64,000 nt of DNA from Bifidobacterium amazonense (GCF_018555435.2 NZ_JAFEJT020000001.1:1-64000); one strand, 5' to 3'; shown: positions 45,737-56,136, numbered from the stretch's first letter. The notes: generated by a model not told the origin, from the letters alone. Translations and numbers: made by a program.

Positions 45737-46252
45737 ATGGACGATCAGCTCACGGCGGACGTTCAGACCCCCTCCACGCAGCCGCAGGCCGACCCGGGGG
45801 CGGCCGCGCTGCCTCCGCTGCTGCTGGGTACCTACACCCCGAAGATCGACGCGAAAGGACGGTTGGCGTTGCCCGCGAAACTGCGCAGCCAGCTCGGCCC
45901 CGGCCTCATCATGGCCAGGGGGCAGGAGCGTTGCGTGTATCTGCTGCCGCAGAACGAGTTCCGTCGCATCGCGATGCAGATCCAACGCACCTCGATGGGG
46001 GACAAGGCGGCGCGCGACTACCTGCGTGTGTTCCTGTCCGGCGCGGTCGACCAGGAGCCCGACAAGCAGGGCCGCGTGCTCGTGCCGCAGATGCTGCGCG
46101 ACTACGCCAACCTCGGCACCGACGTGGTGGTGATCGGCGTGGGCACCCGGGCTGAGATTTGGAACAGCAAGGCATGGGAGGAATATCTGGCTGCCCAGGA
46201 GCAGGGATATGCCGACATGGCCGACGACGTACTACCGGCGGTGGGATTCTGA
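45737..46252 (+). CDS. mraZ: Transcriptional regulator MraZ
   Basis: 171 aa with an N-terminal extension of about 25 residues. Two SpoVT/AbrB-like repeats carry the signature DxxGR: GTYTPKIDAKGRLALPAKLR and QEPDKQGRVLVPQMLRDYA. MraZ forms a ring and represses its own dcw operon by binding spaced TGGGN repeats, found just upstream. A very strong ribosome binding site, AAAGGAGGTG, precedes the ATG. The stop overlaps the rsmH start by one base. Confidence 0.95.
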   Translation: MDDQLTADVQTPSTQPQADPGAAALPPLLLGTYTPKIDAKGRLALPAKLRSQLGPGLIMARGQERCVYLLPQNEFRRIAMQIQRTSMGDKAARDYLRVFLSGAVDQEPDKQGRVLVPQMLRDYANLGTDVVVIGVGTRAEIWNSKAWEEYLAAQEQGYADMADDVLPAVGF

Positions 46253-47328
46253 TGACCGATATCACGACCATTCACCAGCCCGTGCTGCTCGAGCGGTGCG
46301 TGGCTCTCGTCGCGCCCGCGCTCGCGGAGCCGGGTTCCGTGGCGGTGGACTGCACACTCGGACTGGCGGGCCACGCCACCCATTTCCTCAAGGCCGCGCC
46401 CGAGGCCAGGCTGATCGGCATCGACCGCGACACCGAGGCGTTGGGGCTGGCCACCGAGCGCATGCGGCGGGAGGGGCTGGCGGACCGGTTCACGCCGGTG
46501 CACGCCGCCTTCGACGAATTCGCGGCCGTGCTGGCCGATCAGGGCATCGACCGGGTGCAGGCCGTGTTCATGGATCTGGGACTGTCCAGCCTGCAGATCG
46601 ACGAGACCGACCGCGGTTTCTCGTATTCCCACGACGCCCCGCTCGACATGCGCATGGACGTGACCCAGCCGCTGACCGCCGAGCGCGTGCTGGCGACCTA
46701 CGACGCCGAGTCGCTCGCCCGCATCTTCCGCGATTACGGCGAGGAGCGCTTCGCGCGGCAGATCGCGCGCGAGATCGCCGCCCGCCGCGCGCACGAGCCG
46801 CTGACCACCTCCGCCCAGCTCAACCGATTGGTCGACGAGGTCGTCCCGCAGGCGCACCGTCCGGCGGGCAACCCGGCCAAGCGCGTCTTCCAGGCGCTGC
46901 GCATCGAGGTCAACGGCGAACTGGACAAGCTCGCGCGCACCCTGCCGCAGATCGCGGCCCATCTGGCCGTCGGCGGGCGTCTGGTCGTCGAGTCCTACCA
47001 TTCGCTGGAGGACAAGACCGTCAAGTCGTTCATGAACCAGGGACTCAAGGTGGATGCGCCGGCCGGCCTGCCGATGATCCCCCCGGAGGCCCAGCCGTTC
47101 TTCCGGGAGCTGACCCGCGGGGCCGTCAAGGCCGACGAGGCGGAGATCGCCTCCAACCCGCGCTCCGCGTCGGTCAGGCTGAGGGCCGTCGAACTCGTCC
47201 GTCCGATACCGGAGGCGAGGATGAGGCAACTCGAACCGAACGCAACCAACGCAACCGTCCGCCGCGGCGCGCACAGCCGCCGCGGCGGACGAACGGGCCA
47301 GCCGGCCCGGCAGGGAAGGAATCGCTGA
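46252..47328 (+). CDS. rsmH: 16S rRNA C1402 N4-methyltransferase
   Basis: 358 aa. Methylates cytosine 1402 in 16S rRNA. Features: HQPVLLERCVALV, SAM motif DCTLGLAGHATHFL, GIDRDTEALGLA, FMDLGLSSLQID, and PAKRVFQALRIEVNGEL with VESYHSLEDKTVK. The last 50 residues are basic and rich in R, G and Q, a tail that many relatives lack. Coupled to mraZ (1-base overlap) and the ftsL-like gene (1-base overlap). Confidence 0.95.
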   Translation: MTDITTIHQPVLLERCVALVAPALAEPGSVAVDCTLGLAGHATHFLKAAPEARLIGIDRDTEALGLATERMRREGLADRFTPVHAAFDEFAAVLADQGIDRVQAVFMDLGLSSLQIDETDRGFSYSHDAPLDMRMDVTQPLTAERVLATYDAESLARIFRDYGEERFARQIAREIAARRAHEPLTTSAQLNRLVDEVVPQAHRPAGNPAKRVFQALRIEVNGELDKLARTLPQIAAHLAVGGRLVVESYHSLEDKTVKSFMNQGLKVDAPAGLPMIPPEAQPFFRELTRGAVKADEAEIASNPRSASVRLRAVELVRPIPEARMRQLEPNATNATVRRGAHSRRGGRTGQPARQGRNR

Positions 47329-47771
47329 TGGCAAGCCGTGGACGAACCGTACGCTCCAACGCGGTACCGGAGAGCCGGCGTCCCCAGCCCGCCGAGACAT
47401 CCACCCGACCCAGCCTGCATGTGGTCGAGTCGGGCGCCAAGCAGGCCGGCCGGCCCGCCGGTCTGGCGCGGCTCATCGTGTGGACGCGCTCGCGCAGCAC
47501 GTCGCTGTTCCATATCGCCGCGTCGGCGGTCTTCCTCGCCGCCACGCTGATCGGCGCGCTGCTGCTGCGCACGCAGATGGTGGAGAACTCGTTCGAGGCC
47601 GCCGAGGTGCAGGCCAACATCACCGTGCTCACCCAGGACGTGGAGGAGGACCAGGCCAAGCTCGACGAACTGCAGACGTCCCTGCCCGAAAAGGCCGAGA
47701 AGATGGGCATGGTGCTGCAGAAGGGCTCGCTGACCATCGATCTGAGCGGATACAAGGACGGCGGCAAGTGA
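47328..47771 (+). CDS. ftsL: FtsL-like division protein
   Basis: 147 aa, bitopic: a 57-residue polar head, one helix at about 58-80, and an outside coiled coil at about 85-125 (QANITVLTQDVEEDQAKLDE). Sequence identity to FtsL is always low; the call rests on architecture and on position between rsmH and ftsI. FtsL forms the FtsQLB complex that activates FtsWI. The start follows GGGAAGGAATCGCTG; its stop overlaps the ftsI GTG (GTGA). Confidence 0.75.
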   Translation: MASRGRTVRSNAVPESRRPQPAETSTRPSLHVVESGAKQAGRPAGLARLIVWTRSRSTSLFHIAASAVFLAATLIGALLLRTQMVENSFEAAEVQANITVLTQDVEEDQAKLDELQTSLPEKAEKMGMVLQKGSLTIDLSGYKDGGK

Positions 47772-49576
47772 GCAACGGCATTCGCAGAACCGACAAGTCG
47801 CGTGCGTTCGCCGTCCGATGCATCGCCATCGCACTGGTGCTGGCGTTCGTGGCCTCCGCATGCGTGACGAAGATGGCGTTCGTCCAGCTGCTCGGACGCT
47901 CCACCGCCGTCGCCGCGGAGCAGGAGCGCACCAGCAGGGTCACGCTCACCGCCAAACGAGGCCGCATCCTCGACGCCAACGGCACGGTGCTCGCCCAGAG
48001 CCTGGAGCGCTACAACATCGTCGCCGACCCGATGCTGGCCAACGAGTTCAAGCCGACCAAGTGCACCAAGCAGACCGAAAGCTACTGCCACCAGATCGAC
48101 GGCAAGCCGCTCGACGTCACCGGGGCGGCCGCAGTCGCGCGTCTGCTCGCCACCGTGCTCAAGGGCACGAACGCGATGGAGCTCGGCGCCAAGATGAGCG
48201 ATTCCAATCGACGCTACGTGGTGCTGGCCAAGGACGTGACGCCCGAGACCAAGCGCAAGATCGCCGCGCTGCATCTGGGCGGCATCGTCTACGGCGAGCT
48301 GACCAACGAGCGCGTCTACTCGGGAGGCACGCTGCTCGGCCCGATCCTCGGCGGCATCGACGACGAGGGAAAGGGCGTGGCCGGTCTCGAGGCCACGCTC
48401 GACGACACGCTCAACGGCACCGACGGCTACGAGGTCTACCAGCGCGGCAACAACGTCGGCGAACAGATCCCCGGCACGCTCACCGAATCGAAGGACGCGG
48501 TCAACGGCTCCGACGTGACGCTGACCATCGACGGCGACGTGGACTGGTACGTCAAGAAGGCGTTGCTCGACGGCATCAAGAAGTACAACGCCAGCTGGGC
48601 GCTCGGCGTGGTCTACGACCTCAAGACCGGCGGTGTCCTCGCGCTCGAGGACACCGACCAGTACGAGGCCGGCTCCGACGCGGCCAAGCTCAACTCGTCG
48701 CGCGTGGTCAGCGCCACCTTCGAACCCGGCTCGATCGGCAAGGTGTTCTCGATGGCCGGCGAGCTGCAGGAGGGGCTGCACAAGGCCACCGACAAGTTCA
48801 CCGTACCCGACACGATCACCACCTCCGACGGCCAGACCTACAAGGACGCCGAGACGCACGGCGCCGAACGCTGGACGTACGCGGGCATCCTCAAGAACTC
48901 GTCGAACGTGGGCATGATCATGGCCGCCACGAACTACAGCGACGAGAAACGCTACGAATACCTCAAGAAATTCGGGGTGGGGACCGCCACCGGCCTCGAC
49001 CTGGCGGGCGAATCCGACGGCGTGCTCAGAAACTGGCAGGACTGGGACCTGCGCACGCGCAACACGGTGCTGTTCGGCCAGGGCTACACGATGAACGCGC
49101 TGCAGATCACGCGCGCGGTCGCCACGATCGCCAACGGCGGCGTGATGCCGTCGCTCAAGCTGGTCCAGTCGGTCACCGACGCGCAGGGGCACGTCAGCGA
49201 GACCAAGGCGTCCGCCTCGACCCGCGTGGTCGACGAGGACGTGGCCAAGCAGATGCTCAACGCGATGGAGTCCGTCTCCGACCTGTACAGCAACATGGTC
49301 TCCGTGCCCGGCTACCGCATCGCCGCCAAGAGCGGCACCGCCGAGGTCGCCGGCGACGACGGCACGCTTTCGTCGATCATCTCCGACTGGTCGGGCATCA
49401 TCCCGGCCGACAATCCGCGCTTCGTGATCACCGTGGTGATGAAGGACGCCAAGGTCGGCTCGTTCGGCGGCCTGACCGCCGGACCGGTGTTCGCCGACAT
49501 CGGTGAATTCCTTATGCAGAAATACAATGTGCCGACTTCGTCCAAGCGCACGGATGCTATCCCGGTGGAATGGTGA
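47768..49576 (+). CDS. ftsI: Peptidoglycan D,D-transpeptidase FtsI (class B PBP)
   Basis: 602 aa starting at GTG overlapping the ftsL stop. A short cytoplasmic part and one helix (about 15-37) precede the dimerisation domain (RVTLTAKRGRILDANGTVLA) and the transpeptidase. Active-site motifs: SxxK as FEPGSIGKVF, SxN as KNSSNVG, and KSGT as AAKSGTAEV. It cross-links septal peptidoglycan together with FtsW. The DNA has no break although the locus is GC-rich and has long overlapping frames on the other strand. Confidence 0.94.
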   Translation: MSNGIRRTDKSRAFAVRCIAIALVLAFVASACVTKMAFVQLLGRSTAVAAEQERTSRVTLTAKRGRILDANGTVLAQSLERYNIVADPMLANEFKPTKCTKQTESYCHQIDGKPLDVTGAAAVARLLATVLKGTNAMELGAKMSDSNRRYVVLAKDVTPETKRKIAALHLGGIVYGELTNERVYSGGTLLGPILGGIDDEGKGVAGLEATLDDTLNGTDGYEVYQRGNNVGEQIPGTLTESKDAVNGSDVTLTIDGDVDWYVKKALLDGIKKYNASWALGVVYDLKTGGVLALEDTDQYEAGSDAAKLNSSRVVSATFEPGSIGKVFSMAGELQEGLHKATDKFTVPDTITTSDGQTYKDAETHGAERWTYAGILKNSSNVGMIMAATNYSDEKRYEYLKKFGVGTATGLDLAGESDGVLRNWQDWDLRTRNTVLFGQGYTMNALQITRAVATIANGGVMPSLKLVQSVTDAQGHVSETKASASTRVVDEDVAKQMLNAMESVSDLYSNMVSVPGYRIAAKSGTAEVAGDDGTLSSIISDWSGIIPADNPRFVITVVMKDAKVGSFGGLTAGPVFADIGEFLMQKYNVPTSSKRTDAIPVEW

Positions 49577-49615
49577 GCGAGGCATGGGGAACATGGGGAA
49601 AGGACAGGTGATCGG

Positions 49616-50521
49616 ATGAGCTCGGTGAGCGAGGCCGTGGCGCGCCGCATGACGCTGGGATACTTGACCGACCATTACGGATGCGAGCTGGAGCCGTCCT
49701 TCGCGTCGAACGTGACCGTCACGTCGTTGGCGGACGACGTGGACTCGGTGTCCGCGGGGGCGCTGTTCGTGCCGCGCGAGATCACGGACGCGAACCCGGC
49801 GAACCTGATGGAACAGGCGCTGGAGCGCGGCGCGTACGCGGCGCTCGCGCCGTCCGACATGCGCGAGACGCTCGCCGGATGCGAGCTGCCGATCCTGTTC
49901 GGCGACCTGACCGACGCGCAGCTGGGCGAGCTGGCCACCGAGATGTCGGGCGCGCCGGCGAGCATGCTGGCCGTGTTCGCCGTGGCCGGTCCGGCCGGAG
50001 GCGACGTGGCCGCCAACGTGAGCCAGCTGTCGCGTCTGCTGCACATGCTCGGCAATCCGGTCAGCGTGATCGGCTCGTTCGGCTCGCAGTCGCTCGAACG
50101 CCAGCTCGCGCTCGACTACCCGCTCGGCATCTTCGACGTGCAGCGCACGCTCGGCGTATGCCAGGAGGACGGCGCGGCGGCGGTGATCGTCGCGCTCGAC
50201 GAGGGCACGTTCCGCGACGGGGCGCTCAGCGGCGTCAACGTGGACGTGCTGGGCGTCGACGGCATGGACAGCGACCCGCGCAAGGGCGCGATCGCGCGCG
50301 CCGACTGCGAGCGGTACGGATTCGTGATGGACGATCAGACGCACCTGATCGGCCGGACCGGGGAATCGGACCAGATCGCGATGCAGTTCTCGCCTCTGGC
50401 CGACGCGGACATGGCCGACGTCAAGCGTTCGTCGCTGGCGATCGCCATGGTGATGGCCGCCGGCGTGCGACGCAACAACATCAGGAACGCGCTGCGGGTC
50501 AACCACGACCTGAACCGGTGA
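49616..50521 (+). CDS. MurE-like protein without ATP-binding loop (pseudoenzyme candidate)
   Basis: 301 aa at the place where murE normally lies, between ftsI and murF. It keeps the outline of a Mur ligase: VTSLADDVDSVSAGALFVP resembles the N-terminal substrate domain of MurE (DSRxVxPGxLFVA), and FAVAGPAGGDVAANVSQLSR at residues 121-140 aligns with the ATP loop (GTNGKTTT) followed by LLHMLGNPVSVIGSFGS, but the GKT is replaced by GGD. The C-terminal ligase domain is missing; MurE is normally about 500 aa. It cannot bind ATP in the usual way. A catalytically active MurE must be elsewhere, since the pathway is essential. Weak ribosome binding site (GGACAGGTGATCGG). Confidence 0.75.
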   Translation: MSSVSEAVARRMTLGYLTDHYGCELEPSFASNVTVTSLADDVDSVSAGALFVPREITDANPANLMEQALERGAYAALAPSDMRETLAGCELPILFGDLTDAQLGELATEMSGAPASMLAVFAVAGPAGGDVAANVSQLSRLLHMLGNPVSVIGSFGSQSLERQLALDYPLGIFDVQRTLGVCQEDGAAAVIVALDEGTFRDGALSGVNVDVLGVDGMDSDPRKGAIARADCERYGFVMDDQTHLIGRTGESDQIAMQFSPLADADMADVKRSSLAIAMVMAAGVRRNNIRNALRVNHDLNR

Positions 50522-50561
50522 CGGCAAGCGGATTTTTTGTTTGGCAAGGAAAGGTACTGAA

Positions 50562-52082
50562 GTGACGAGCGAAGCGGCCATGATGCCGATGACCCCCAAC
50601 GAGATAGCCGAGGCGACGGGCGGCTCCCTGATCCACCCGCAGCCCGGATTCGACCCGGAAGGCGCGAACGCGACCTCGGCCGTCAGCGACTCGCGCGAGG
50701 CGGGGGAGGGCTCCGTGTTCGTGGCGATCGCCGGCGAACGGGTCGACGGGCATGACTTCCTCGCCGACGTGGCCTCGCGCGGCGCCGTATGCGCGCTGGT
50801 CGACCATGAAGTCGAGGCCCCGATCGCCCAGATCCTCGTCGACGACACGGTCAGGGCGCTGGGCGCCCTCGCCCGGCACAACCTCGAACGCCGGCGCGCC
50901 GAGTCCACGCCGTTCACGATCGTCGGCATCACCGGATCGGTCGGCAAGACCACCACGAAGGACCTGCTCAAGGCGCTGCTGGGGCATATGGGCCCCACCG
51001 TCGCCCCGTTCGGCTCGTTCAACAACGAGATCGGCCTGCCGCTGACCGCGCTCAAGGTGGGGCCCTCCACGCGCTTCCTCGTCGCGGAGATGGGCGCCAA
51101 CCACGTCGGCGAGATCGCGCGGCTGACCACCATCGCGCCGCCCGACATCGCCGTGGTCCTCAAGGTCGGATGCGCGCATCTGGGCGAGTTCGGCTCGGTC
51201 GAGCGCATCGCGCAGGCCAAAAGCGAGATCGTGCGCGGCCTCGTTCCCGGGGGCGCCGGCGTGCTCAACGCCGACGACGCGCATGTGTCCGCGATGGAGA
51301 CGCTGGTGCCCGGCGATGTGCTGTGGTTCGGCATTGACCCGGAGCACGCCCGTCCCGGCGAGCTGACGGCCCGCGGCATCGCGCAGGACGCCACCGACCA
51401 CCCCTCCTTCGATATGACCGACGGCACGCAGAGCGTGCACGTCACGCTCGGCATCCGCGGCGCGCACAACGTGATGAACGCGCTCGCCGCCGCCAGCGTC
51501 GCCCGCCGCTGCGGCATGGCCCTGCCGGACATCGCGCGCGTGCTGGGCGAGCAGACGCGCATCAGCGCGCACCGCATGGCCGTCTGCGAGGTGACGCGCG
51601 ACGGCGCGTCCTTCACGCTCATCGACGACTCCTTCAACGCGAACCCCGACTCCATGCGCGCCGGCATCGCCGCGCTGGCCTCGTGGGGCGCCGCCGGACG
51701 GCAGGACCGGCCGATGGACGGCGAACCCTACCGCATCGCCGTGCTCGGCGCGATGCTCGAGCTCGGCGGCGACGAGGACGAGCTGCACCGGGGCATCGGT
51801 GCGGACGCCGTGCGCGCCGGCGTCGACGCGGTCATCGCCGTCGGTTCGGCCGACGACCCGCATCTCGACGCGCTGGCCGTCGACCTGGCGCAGGGCGCGC
51901 GCGACGAGGCGGAGGCAAGCGGCTCGCACGTGACCGTCGACCTTGCGCACGGCGCGGACGAGGCCGACCGGCTGGCCGTCGACCTGGTGCGTGGGCATCG
52001 GGGGACCTCGCTCGTGCTGCTCAAGGGCTCGCATGCCTCCGGGTTGAGCGCGCTCGCCTCGCGCTGGGCCCCGGCGGAGTAA
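50562..52082 (+). CDS. murF: UDP-MurNAc-tripeptide D-Ala-D-Ala ligase
   Basis: 506 aa. Three Mur ligase domains: N-terminal (SAVSDSREAGEGSVFVAIAG), central ATPase with GITGSVGKTTTKDLLKALLG and NEIGLPLTALK, and C-terminal with DSFNANPDSMRAGIAAL. It adds D-Ala-D-Ala to the precursor in the cytoplasm. GTG 50562 after AAGGAAAGG is chosen; a TTG 21 bases upstream and ATG 50580 are alternatives. It follows the MurE-like gene by 40 bases. Confidence 0.94.
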   Translation: MTSEAAMMPMTPNEIAEATGGSLIHPQPGFDPEGANATSAVSDSREAGEGSVFVAIAGERVDGHDFLADVASRGAVCALVDHEVEAPIAQILVDDTVRALGALARHNLERRRAESTPFTIVGITGSVGKTTTKDLLKALLGHMGPTVAPFGSFNNEIGLPLTALKVGPSTRFLVAEMGANHVGEIARLTTIAPPDIAVVLKVGCAHLGEFGSVERIAQAKSEIVRGLVPGGAGVLNADDAHVSAMETLVPGDVLWFGIDPEHARPGELTARGIAQDATDHPSFDMTDGTQSVHVTLGIRGAHNVMNALAAASVARRCGMALPDIARVLGEQTRISAHRMAVCEVTRDGASFTLIDDSFNANPDSMRAGIAALASWGAAGRQDRPMDGEPYRIAVLGAMLELGGDEDELHRGIGADAVRAGVDAVIAVGSADDPHLDALAVDLAQGARDEAEASGSHVTVDLAHGADEADRLAVDLVRGHRGTSLVLLKGSHASGLSALASRWAPAE

Positions 52083-52154
52083 CGGGCCGCACGGCGCGCG
52101 AAGCCGCGCCATACGGCGTCAACCGATAGGTAGAACAAGAGTGGAGAGACAATC

Positions 52155-53255
52155 GTGATTTCGCTCATCATTGGCATCCTGGTGTCGCTGGCCGTCACCA
52201 TGGCAGGCACGCCCATGCTGATCAGGCTGGTCCACAGGCTGCACTACGGGCAGTACATCCGGCAGGACGGACCAAAATCCCACCAGATCAAACGCGGCAC
52301 GCCGACGCTCGGCGGCGTGGTGATCAACTTCGCCATCGTGCTCGGCTGGGGCGCCTCGGCGCTGTACCGCTACTGCGCGCGCGGCGAGGCGCCCTCGTGG
52401 TCGGCGGTGCTCGTGCTCTTCGCCATGCTGTCGATGGGCGTTCTCGGCTTCATCGACGACTTCGCCAAGGTGCGCAAGAAGCAGAACGAGGGCCTGACCG
52501 TCGAAGGCAAGTTCATCGGCCAGTTCATCCTCGGCACGATCTACGCGGTGCTCGCGCTGCTCGTGCCCACCAAGTCGGGCTTCCCGAGCGCGCAGCCGGG
52601 CATCAGCTTCATCGAAAAGCCGTTCGTCAGCTTCGACTTCGCCGGTAGGGCGCTGGCGATCGTGCTGTTCGTGATCTGGGTGAACTTCCTGATGACCGCA
52701 TGGACCAACGCGGTGAACCTGACCGATGGCCTCGACGGCCTGGCGGCCGGATCGTCCATGATCTCCTTCGCCGGATACGCGATCATCGCGTTCTGGGAAA
52801 GCTACCACATCAAGGGCGGCGACCATCAGGGCTACTCGTACGCGGTGTCCGACCCGCTCGACCTGACCATCATCGCCGTGTGCGCGGCCGTGGCCTGCTT
52901 CGGCTTCCTGTGGTACAACTCGAATCCGGCCACGATCTTCATGGGCGACACCGGCTCGCTCGCGCTCGGCGGCCTGTTCGCCGCGCTCTCCATCGCCACG
53001 CACACCGAATTCCTCGCCGTGATCGTCGGCGGCCTGTACGTGCTCGAGGCGATGAGCGACGTGATCCAGGTCGGCTACTTCAAGGCCACGCACAGGCGCG
53101 TGTTCAAGATGGCCCCCATCCACCACCACTTCGAACTGTGCGGGTGGACCGAGACGAAGGTCGTGGTGCGGTTCTGGATGGTCGAGCTGCTGTTCGTGCT
53201 GTGCGGCCTGATGGTCTTCTACGCGGACTGGGCGGCGCGTTCCGGCCTGCTGTGA
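52155..53255 (+). CDS. mraY: Phospho-MurNAc-pentapeptide transferase
   Basis: 366 aa, ten predicted helices. Moves the MurNAc-pentapeptide to undecaprenyl phosphate, giving lipid I. Family motifs: KRGTPTLGGVV, FIDDFAKVRKKQNEGL (catalytic DD), NAVNLTDGLDGLA, FMGDTGSLALGG, and the HHHFE motif in IHHHFELCGW. Starts at GTG 52155, weak site GAGAGACAATC; 72 bases after murF. Confidence 0.96.
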   Translation: MISLIIGILVSLAVTMAGTPMLIRLVHRLHYGQYIRQDGPKSHQIKRGTPTLGGVVINFAIVLGWGASALYRYCARGEAPSWSAVLVLFAMLSMGVLGFIDDFAKVRKKQNEGLTVEGKFIGQFILGTIYAVLALLVPTKSGFPSAQPGISFIEKPFVSFDFAGRALAIVLFVIWVNFLMTAWTNAVNLTDGLDGLAAGSSMISFAGYAIIAFWESYHIKGGDHQGYSYAVSDPLDLTIIAVCAAVACFGFLWYNSNPATIFMGDTGSLALGGLFAALSIATHTEFLAVIVGGLYVLEAMSDVIQVGYFKATHRRVFKMAPIHHHFELCGWTETKVVVRFWMVELLFVLCGLMVFYADWAARSGLL

Positions 53256-53336
53256 CCGGCGCGGCCGCGGGGACACAAAGCGGATATACGATAGGGAACC
53301 GTTTGCGGATTGCACACATCGGATTAAGGAGCGGAT

Positions 53337-54767
53337 ATGGACGTTAACGGCAAGACCGCGTTGGTGGCGGGACTCGGCATCTCCGGGCGCAGCATGGTGG
53401 ACGTGCTGCGCGCGCACGGCGCGAAGGCGATCGGCGTGGACGAACGGCGTGAGGACGCCGACCTGAAATCCTTCGACGACGTCGACTGGGACACGATCGA
53501 TCTGGTGTGCACGTCGCCCGTGTTCAACCCGCGCACCCCGTTCATCCTCGAGGCGCAGCGCCGCGGCATCCCCGTGATCAGCGAAGTGGAGCTCGCCTGG
53601 TGGCTGCGCGCCGACCGCGACGGCAAGGGCGCGCACGCCGGCTGGATCGGCATCACCGGCACCAACGGCAAGACGTCCACCACCGAAATGACCTCCGAGA
53701 TGCTCACCGCCTGCGGCCTGAAGGCCCCGGCGGTCGGCAACATCGGCAAGGCCGTCTCCCATGCGGCCGTCGAGGCTGACAACGACGTCCTGTGCGTCGA
53801 ACTGAGCTCGTTCCAGCTGCACTTCACGTATTCGCTCGCGCTCGACTGCGCGGCGATCACCAACATCGCCGACGACCACCTCGACTGGCACGGCGGCATC
53901 GAGAACTACGCGGCCGACAAGTCCAAGGTATTCCACGGCGTGAGGAAGACGCTCGTGTACAACGCCGACGACGCGCGCGTCGCCGATCTGGCCGCGAAGG
54001 CCGAGACCGCGCCCGGCTGCCGCAAGGTCGGCTTCACGCTGCGCAGGCCCGCCGCCGGCGAGATCGGCGTTGCCGACGGCTGGATCGTCGACCTGAGCGG
54101 CGTTGCCGGCGGTCGGCCGGGGGAGGAGACCCGCATCGCGCCCGTCGCCGAGTTCACGCACCTGACCGAGCCTGACGGCACCGTCTATCCGCATCTGCTC
54201 GCCGACGCGCTCACCGCGCTCTCGCTTGCGCTCGGCTACGGTGCGGACCGCGACACCGCGGTGCGTGCGCTGCAGGCGTTCGCGCCCGGCGGCCACCGCA
54301 TCCAGACCGTCGCCACGGCCAAGACGCCGGCCGGCGACATCCGCTTCGTTGACGACTCCAAGGCCACCAACGCGCATGCGGCCAACGCCTCACTGTCCAG
54401 CTTCGGCGAGAAATCGGTCGTGTGGATCGCCGGCGGCCTCGCCAAGGGCAGCCGCTTCGAGCGGCTCGTCGCCGATCAGGCGCACACCATCAAGGCCGCC
54501 GTCATCATCGGCCGCGACCAGCGGCCCATGCTCGACGCGTTCGCCGCCAGTGCCCCCGACATGCCGATCACCGTCATCGACCCGGCCGACAACGCCACCG
54601 TCATGGCGCGCGCCGTCGACGCGGCCGGCTCCTACGCCGAGGCCGGCGACGTGGTGCTCATGGCCCCCGCATGCGCCTCGATGGACCAGTTCAAGTCGTA
54701 CGCGGACCGCGGCGACCAGTTCGCGGCCGAATCGCGCCGCTGGGTGAGCGAGCATGCCGAAGGCTAG
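53337..54767 (+). CDS. murD: UDP-MurNAc-L-Ala:D-Glu ligase
   Basis: 476 aa. N-terminal UDP-binding domain ([20 protein letters not shown]), ATP loop [30 protein letters not shown], and C-terminal [20 protein letters not shown]. Adds D-Glu to UDP-MurNAc-L-Ala. The start follows TTAAGGAGCGGAT. Its 3' end overlaps ftsW by 14 bases. Confidence 0.95.
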   Translation: MDVNGKTALVAGLGISGRSMVDVLRAHGAKAIGVDERREDADLKSFDDVDWDTIDLVCTSPVFNPRTPFILEAQRRGIPVISEVELAWWLRADRDGKGAHAGWIGITGTNGKTSTTEMTSEMLTACGLKAPAVGNIGKAVSHAAVEADNDVLCVELSSFQLHFTYSLALDCAAITNIADDHLDWHGGIENYAADKSKVFHGVRKTLVYNADDARVADLAAKAETAPGCRKVGFTLRRPAAGEIGVADGWIVDLSGVAGGRPGEETRIAPVAEFTHLTEPDGTVYPHLLADALTALSLALGYGADRDTAVRALQAFAPGGHRIQTVATAKTPAGDIRFVDDSKATNAHAANASLSSFGEKSVVWIAGGLAKGSRFERLVADQAHTIKAAVIIGRDQRPMLDAFAASAPDMPITVIDPADNATVMARAVDAAGSYAEAGDVVLMAPACASMDQFKSYADRGDQFAAESRRWVSEHAEG

Positions 54768-56088
54768 ACGCGTCGCCTCCTCCGACACGACGTCCCCCGA
54801 GCGGACCAGGGCGGACAAGACCGCCGGCACCCCCCGGACCGCGGCCGGACGCGGCCGGCGCGACGACGAGGGGCCTCGGGCGGGCCGTGGGACCGCCTCG
54901 CCAGCCGCACGGCGCGGGGCCTCGGGCGACGACTTCGCCGGGTTCACCGGACTCGCCAGCCTGTTCAACCCGTTGTGGTGCTACCACGGGTTCATCGTGG
55001 CCGTGCTGGCGCTGTCGGTGTTCGGCGTCATCATGGTCTTCTCCAGCTCGTCGGTCAGCATGGTGGCCAACGGCTACGCGCCGTGGAAGCAGGCCGTCAG
55101 CCAGGGCGTGTACTGCGTGGGCGGCCTGGTCTGCGCGCTGGTGCTGTCCCGCTGCGGCGTCAGGCTGTATCGCAGGGTCGGCATCATCGCCGTGTTCGGC
55201 GCCATGTTCCTGCAGTTCCTCACGCTCACGCCGCTGGGCATCGACGTGGACGGCAACCGCGGCTGGATCGGCATTCCCGGCGTGCTTACCTTCCAGCCGG
55301 CCGAGATGATCAAACTGTCGCTGTGCATCTGGTTGCCCGGGGCGCTTCAGATGGCCGCCAAGCGGTTCCGCCGCGAGGGGTGGAAGGCGTATGCCGTGCC
55401 CGGCGGCGTGTACGCGTCCTGTCTGGGTCTCGTGCTGCTGGGCAAGGATCTCGGCACGGCCATGATCATCGTGTTCATCGGCGTGGTCGCGTTCATGATC
55501 AGCGGCTTCCCGCTCAAATACATGGCCATGCTCGCCGGCGGGCTCGCCGTGCTCGTGCTCGTGCTCGTCGTCACCAGTCCGAACCGTCTCAGACGCGTGT
55601 TCGCCGCGTACTCGTGTTCCGATGCGGATACGCAGGGCGTGTGCTTCCAGTCGGTCCACGCACGGTACGCGCTGTCGTCGGGCGGTCTGCTTGGCGTCGG
55701 CCTTGGCAATTCGCGTGAGAAATGGAGTTACCTGCCGGCCGCGCACAACGACTTCATCTTCGCGATCATCGGCGAGGAGACCGGATTCGTCGGCACGATG
55801 ATCGTCGTGCTGCTGTTCGTGACGATCGGCTGGTGCCTGCTCGTCGTGGCGCTGCAGATCAAGGACCGGTACGTGTCGATGGTGCTCATGTGCGTGATGA
55901 TCTGGATCGTCGGCCAGGCACTGGTCAACATCGGCGTGGTCGTCGGCCTGTTCCCGGTGCTCGGCGTGCCGATGCCGTTCGTCTCGGCCGGTGGCTCGTC
56001 GATGCTCATGTGCCTGTCCGCGGCCGGCGTGGCGGTGGGCATGATGCGCAGCCAGCCGCAGATCAGGGCCGAATCGCGCAGCTCGTGA
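54754..56088 (+). CDS. ftsW: Lipid II polymerase FtsW (SEDS family)
   Basis: 444 aa. A cytoplasmic Arg/Ala/Gly/Thr-rich head of about 65 residues precedes ten predicted helices. SEDS blocks: [43 protein letters not shown], and the catalytic-loop and final blocks [19 protein letters not shown] and [14 protein letters not shown]. It polymerises septal glycan with FtsI. It starts within murD. Confidence 0.95.
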   Translation: MPKARRVASSDTTSPERTRADKTAGTPRTAAGRGRRDDEGPRAGRGTASPAARRGASGDDFAGFTGLASLFNPLWCYHGFIVAVLALSVFGVIMVFSSSSVSMVANGYAPWKQAVSQGVYCVGGLVCALVLSRCGVRLYRRVGIIAVFGAMFLQFLTLTPLGIDVDGNRGWIGIPGVLTFQPAEMIKLSLCIWLPGALQMAAKRFRREGWKAYAVPGGVYASCLGLVLLGKDLGTAMIIVFIGVVAFMISGFPLKYMAMLAGGLAVLVLVLVVTSPNRLRRVFAAYSCSDADTQGVCFQSVHARYALSSGGLLGVGLGNSREKWSYLPAAHNDFIFAIIGEETGFVGTMIVVLLFVTIGWCLLVVALQIKDRYVSMVLMCVMIWIVGQALVNIGVVVGLFPVLGVPMPFVSAGGSSMLMCLSAAGVAVGMMRSQPQIRAESRSS

Positions 56089-56130
56089 CGGCGGCCGGAC
56101 GCCCGGACGGCGGATGGGTATAAGGGAACG

Positions 56131-56136
56131 TAGACT
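56131..56136 (+). promoter_or_regulatory. Putative internal promoter -10 for murG
   Basis: TAGACT is 8 bases (GGCAGACG) before the murG ATG at 56145, without a ribosome binding site. It would allow murG-murC-ftsQ to be transcribed separately within the dcw cluster. Confidence 0.45.

Noticed and set aside
47174-51667. Minus-strand frame of 1497 codons across the dcw genes
   Set aside because: Crosses ftsL, ftsI, the MurE-like gene and part of murF, all with clear families on the plus strand. It is an artefact of GC-rich codon positions.
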